Below are positions 62,708-64,000 of a stretch of DNA of 64,000 nt, piece after piece. Source of the DNA: Porphyromonas sp. oral taxon 275 (GTDB lineage Bacteria; Bacteroidota; Bacteroidia; Bacteroidales; Porphyromonadaceae); NCBI RefSeq assembly GCF_018127745.1, contig NZ_CP072333.1:1116001-1180000 (forward strand). Direction: 5' to 3'. The notes under the pieces were generated by a model. The model was given only the letters and a program-made list of their open reading frames with translations, searched no databases and was not told the origin of the DNA. The translations under genes and the position numbers were made by a program. How positions within the stretch are numbered: the first letter of the stretch is position 1; each line of letters opens with the position of its first letter.

Positions 62708-63301
62708 ATGAAGACAAGTGTTACCACTACACTCGGACTCCTTAGTCTCGGCGCTACCCTCCTACTAGGCAGCCCCAAGGCACAGGCTCAGCAGCCCTTC
62801 CCTCAGCAGGCACAGCACCATGAGGATGGGGATCACCAGGGACGCGTCATCCTCGGCGGTAGCCTCTCGACTTGGGCTGCGAACGAGGGGAAGAAGCTCA
62901 GCTTCAGCTTTGCCCCCGAGGTCGGCTACCTCTTCAACGACACCTTCGGCGTGGGGCTGGTCGCAGGCTTCCACTACGAGCGCAACGACGGCATCAAGGA
63001 GCAGGCCTGGAGCCTTCGCCCCTTCGGTCGCTACTACTACATGCACCGCGAGCCCTTCAACCTCTACATCGACGGTGGCTTCGGCATCAGCAGCGCCGAG
63101 CAGCGTACGGGCTGGGAGGTCGGTCTGCGCCCTGGCGCCTGCATTGACCTCACCAAGGGCCTCTGCCTCTGCCTACGTCTCGGCTTCGCTGGCTACCGCA
63201 AGGACTTCATCGGCGGCGAAGAGCCCGGCCTGGGCACCTCGGGCTGGGGACTGCGCTTTTCCCCCGAGGAGCTGCAGATCGGCCTCGAGCTGGAGCTCTA
63301 G
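62708..63301 (+). CDS. Small outer-membrane beta-barrel protein
   Basis: 197 residues. Signal peptide ending QAQA (about residue 28), a His/Gln-rich leader (QQAQHHEDGDHQ), then about eight amphipathic strands with Gly and aromatic residues (GYLFNDTFGVGLVAGFHYE, FGRYYYMHREPFNLYIDGGFG). The C-terminus LELEL lacks the terminal Phe but is otherwise barrel-like. It resembles the OmpW/OmpA-type porin-like proteins common in Bacteroidetes; function unknown. Followed by a terminator shared with sod. Confidence 0.8.
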   Translation: MKTSVTTTLGLLSLGATLLLGSPKAQAQQPFPQQAQHHEDGDHQGRVILGGSLSTWAANEGKKLSFSFAPEVGYLFNDTFGVGLVAGFHYERNDGIKEQAWSLRPFGRYYYMHREPFNLYIDGGFGISSAEQRTGWEVGLRPGACIDLTKGLCLCLRLGFAGYRKDFIGGEEPGLGTSGWGLRFSPEELQIGLELEL

Positions 63302-63326
63302 GCGACGCGAGTCCTAGCTAAATAAG

Positions 63327-63367
63327 AAGGGCGCCCCACAGCTTAGACTTAGCTGTGGGGCGCCCTT
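63327..63367. terminator. Bidirectional terminator between barrel protein and sod
   Basis: A 17-bp perfect stem (AAGGGCGCCCCACAGCT with 63351-63367), 7-base loop, then TTCC. Confidence 0.85.
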
Positions 63368-63393
63368 TTCCTTTGGCCTCAGCGGCAGTAGGA

Positions 63394-63969
63394 CTAGTAG
63401 CGGCTAGCGACGACAGACCAGTCGACAATCGCCCAGATGTCCTTGATGTGGTCGGCGCGACGGTTCTGATAGCTGAGGTAGTAGGCGTGCTCCCATACGT
63501 CGACACCGAAGAGGGGACGCAGCCCATGTACTACGGGGTTGCTGCCGTTGGCTTCCTTCGTCAGGACGAGCTCGCCGTCTTCCTTGGCCGAGAGCCAAAC
63601 CCAACCCGAGCCGAAGAGCGTCGTAGCGGCATTGAGGAACTCCTGCTGGAAGGCCTCGAAGCTGCCCCACTTAGCCTCAATCGCTGCCAGGAGCTTACCC
63701 GTAGGTGCACCACCAGCATTGGGGGCAAACTGGGTGAAGTAGAGGTTATGGTTGAGCGTCTGCCCAGCGTTGTTGAAGGTAGGGCCTTCGCTCTTGCGGA
63801 CGATCTCCTCGAGTGAGGCGTCGGCCAGCTCCGTGCCCTCGATGAGGCTATTGAGCGTATTGACGTAACCTGCTAGGTGCTTGCCGTGGTGGAAAGCAAT
63901 GGTCTCGGCACTGATGGCGGGCTCCAGAGCGTCAGCGGCATAGGGGAGCTGGATAAGTTCGAACTTCAT
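63394..63969 (-). CDS. sodB: Superoxide dismutase, Fe/Mn type
   Basis: Disproportionates superoxide. 191 residues, the same length as the P. gingivalis cambialistic enzyme. Metal ligands are His27 (FHHGKH), His74 (LNHNLYF), Asp157 and His161 (DVWEHAYYL). The second-sphere motif SGWVWL is present. Convergent with the barrel gene; only 31 bases upstream of the start are in the window, so the promoter and any OxyR site are not visible. Whether iron, manganese or either is used cannot be told. Confidence 0.97.
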   Translation of the reverse strand: MKFELIQLPYAADALEPAISAETIAFHHGKHLAGYVNTLNSLIEGTELADASLEEIVRKSEGPTFNNAGQTLNHNLYFTQFAPNAGGAPTGKLLAAIEAKWGSFEAFQQEFLNAATTLFGSGWVWLSAKEDGELVLTKEANGSNPVVHGLRPLFGVDVWEHAYYLSYQNRRADHIKDIWAIVDWSVVASRY

Positions 63970-64000
63970 CTGTGTAACTGTGATGTGGTGATGTGGATAT

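Overview
The window is chromosomal DNA from a high-GC (about 60% by eye) member of the Bacteroidales, most likely Porphyromonas or a close relative. The signs are the Bacteroidetes-type promoter box TAnnTTTG upstream of many genes, a TonB receptor followed by DUF5689 and BACON lipoproteins, a 191-residue Fe/Mn superoxide dismutase, a porphyromonas-type agmatine deiminase and an OxyR with the C-X8-C redox pair. No rRNA, CRISPR array, phage or complete insertion sequence was seen. Gene density is normal, about 51 protein genes and one tRNA.

Layout. 1-7.1 kb: a truncated glycogen debranching enzyme, htpG behind a sigma-54-like promoter, fmt and fumC. 7.1-11.9 kb: a minus-strand run aroC, flippase, GT4, GT2 (surface polysaccharide). 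11.9-16.6 kb: a SlyD-type FKBP, an ABC/permease/GntR operon with a visible operator, and a TetR-fabG pair. 16.6-18.1 kb: a repeat-rich gap. 18.1-26.8 kb: pncB-nadD-aguA-aguB-parE (NAD salvage, putrescine, topoisomerase IV), then an acetyltransferase, panD and ffh. 27.3-34.3 kb: a five-gene minus operon (mannosyltransferase, DUF2891, sensor kinase, free-methionine-sulfoxide reductase, aroA) and sufS-rnhB. 34.8-42.8 kb: a secreted nuclease gene divergent from a TonB receptor, two OB-fold-type lipoproteins and a nuclease lipoprotein; this reads as a nucleic-acid scavenging locus. 42.9-50.8 kb: folB, a CAU tRNA, a late cobalamin operon (adenosyltransferase, cobQ, cobD), a C69 dipeptidase and an M16 protease. 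50.9-54.3 kb: a NYN/cold-shock fusion, oxyR and an outer-membrane protein. 54.5-62.2 kb: an operon for cobalt uptake and uroporphyrinogen/sirohydrochlorin synthesis (cbiK, cbiMN, a CbiQ-CbiO-SirC triple fusion, hemA, hemC, cobA-hemD). 62.7-64 kb: an outer-membrane protein and sod.

The most unusual signals are these. (1) Seven intergenic arrays, each exactly four near-palindromic 16-bp cores at 22-bp pitch, with a GACGTC/GACGCC centre confined to the two inner units. (2) The triple fusion joining cobalt-transport membrane and ATPase parts to a precorrin-2 dehydrogenase-like domain. (3) The nuclease/TonB/OB-fold locus. (4) Three 277-bp terminal-inverted-repeat elements, two of them inside a 444-bp tandem duplication.

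Working together, the two B12-related operons supply the first steps (tetrapyrrole to cobalt-sirohydrochlorin) and late steps (adenosylation, amidation, aminopropanol-linker precursor) of cobalamin synthesis. The middle corrin-ring genes and hemB/hemL are not in this window.
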